Shown one piece after another: positions 14,154 through 14,398 of a stretch of 14,398 nt of DNA (the first letter of the stretch is position 1; the number at the start of each line of letters is the position of its first letter). Made by a program: the position numbers and the translations under genes. The stretch lies in NCBI GenBank assembly GCA_034189225.1, contig JAXHVL010000011.1, positions 1 through 14,398 of the forward strand, given 5' to 3'. The DNA comes from JAXHTY01 sp034189225. Its GTDB lineage: Bacteria > Desulfobacterota > Desulfobacteria > Desulfobacterales > Desulfosudaceae. The notes below the pieces were generated by a model. The model was given only the letters and a program-made list of their open reading frames with translations. It was not told where the DNA came from and made no database searches.

Positions 14154-14275
14154 AAGCTTCCAACCCCGCCGTGGCGTTTTTGCAGAAAGGAACTTGCGCC
14201 ATGGCTTCGCAATCGAATCTTAATTTATCGATACCGATACCGATACCGATTTCGATTTCGAATAGAGTTCCTTGA
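14154..14275 (-). repeat. Right arm of the ~123-bp inverted repeat
   Basis: Read on the minus strand it matches 12736-12859: TTCAAGGAACT, ATCGGTATCGGTATCGGTAT words, TTAAGATTCGATTGCGAAGCC, GTTCCTTTCTGCAAAAACGCC, GGGGTTGGAAGCTT. The hairpin half present in the left arm is partly lost by substitution. The pair encloses the riboswitch array, its gene and terminator, about 1.3 kb. Confidence 0.8.
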
Positions 14276-14351
14276 AAGTCGCTTGCGGACGGCAAAGTAA
14301 AAAGTTCAGGATGCGGCGTGTCTATCTCACTCTCGAGGAATGATCTGTAGG

Positions 14352-14398
14352 GGCGAACCTTGTGTTCGCCCGATCAGAGGGCGAACACAAGGTTCGCC
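14352..14398. repeat. Perfect 20-bp palindrome at the window edge
   Basis: GGCGAACCTTGTGTTCGCCC (14352-14371) and its exact complement (14379-14398) flank a 7-nt loop, preceded by TGTAG. This GGGGCGAACCTTGTGTTCGCCC motif is, to my knowledge, a common dispersed repeat in environmental bacterial genomes. The window ends exactly at the end of the right arm, so the full element may be longer. Confidence 0.85.

Larger units (their letters stand above)
13894..14398. other. Gene-free right end of the window
   Basis: It holds the terminator, the right arm of the 123-bp inverted repeat and a terminal palindrome. No credible gene is seen. The minus-strand open frame near 14089-14295 runs through the repeat, and its Ile-Glu-Ile-Gly-Ile-Gly run simply translates the ATCG-type words. 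Confidence 0.7.

Noticed and set aside
14089..14295. Minus-strand 68-codon open frame as a small gene
   Set aside because: Its Ile-Gly-Ile-Gly run comes from the ATCGGT words of the inverted repeat. The left copy of the same repeat does not keep the frame.
1..14398. tRNA, rRNA, transposase, integrase or phage genes
   Set aside because: No cloverleaf, rRNA segment or recombinase motif was seen on either strand by reading. A tRNAscan/Infernal run would confirm.

Overview
The window looks like chromosomal DNA of an anaerobic Desulfobacterota-type bacterium (probably Desulfobacterales-like). This is an inference from moderate GC content, the abundance of short palindromic intergenic repeats of the ACGAAG type, the use of tandem c-di-GMP-I (GEMM-I) riboswitches, and the protein families present. 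No rRNA, tRNA, transposase, phage gene or CRISPR array was found.

Layout. Positions 1-600 hold repeat DNA and a wrecked gene whose two ends match the two ends of the next gene. Positions 601-3114 encode a large membrane protein with a GT-C/TMTC-like glycosyltransferase-type domain followed by about eleven TPRs. Positions 3312-4263 form a transcription unit: a promoter, one c-di-GMP-I riboswitch, a small secreted protein with an N-terminal ITGQAG motif, and a strong intrinsic terminator. Positions 4338-5336 encode a second, larger secreted protein that aligns with the first over its N-terminal 60 or so residues. Positions 5337-6472 are gene-free and full of palindromes. Positions 6473-12486 look like a four-gene operon: a C39 peptidase, a SPOR/coiled-coil/beta-barrel outer-membrane protein, a FadL-family outer-membrane protein, and a secreted protein with about 12 beta-propeller-type repeats. 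Positions 12736-14275 are a cassette bounded by ~123-bp inverted repeats. It holds FOUR tandem c-di-GMP-I riboswitches, a third small secreted ITGQTG protein and a terminator. The right edge ends in a 20-bp-arm palindrome.

How it may work together. The three small or medium secreted proteins share a Leu-x-x-Ile-Thr-Gly-Gln type motif shortly after the signal peptide. The nearby C39 peptidase and the barrel with a periplasmic coiled coil recall two systems. One is the Acinetobacter fil (FilA-FilF) putative pilus locus. The other is the Pseudomonas fap functional-amyloid locus, in which FapD is a C39 peptidase and FapF is an outer-membrane barrel with a helical N-terminus. I infer a c-di-GMP-gated system that exports and assembles surface fibres or matrix proteins. 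The C39 enzyme would process or license the subunits, the barrel would export them, and the FadL-like and propeller proteins would be accessory. Both ITGQ subunit genes directly downstream of riboswitches are gated by RNA, one by a single aptamer and one by an array of four. Function, processing and secretion are untested inferences. The riboswitch calls, shared motifs, repeats and domain assignments can be read directly from the sequence.
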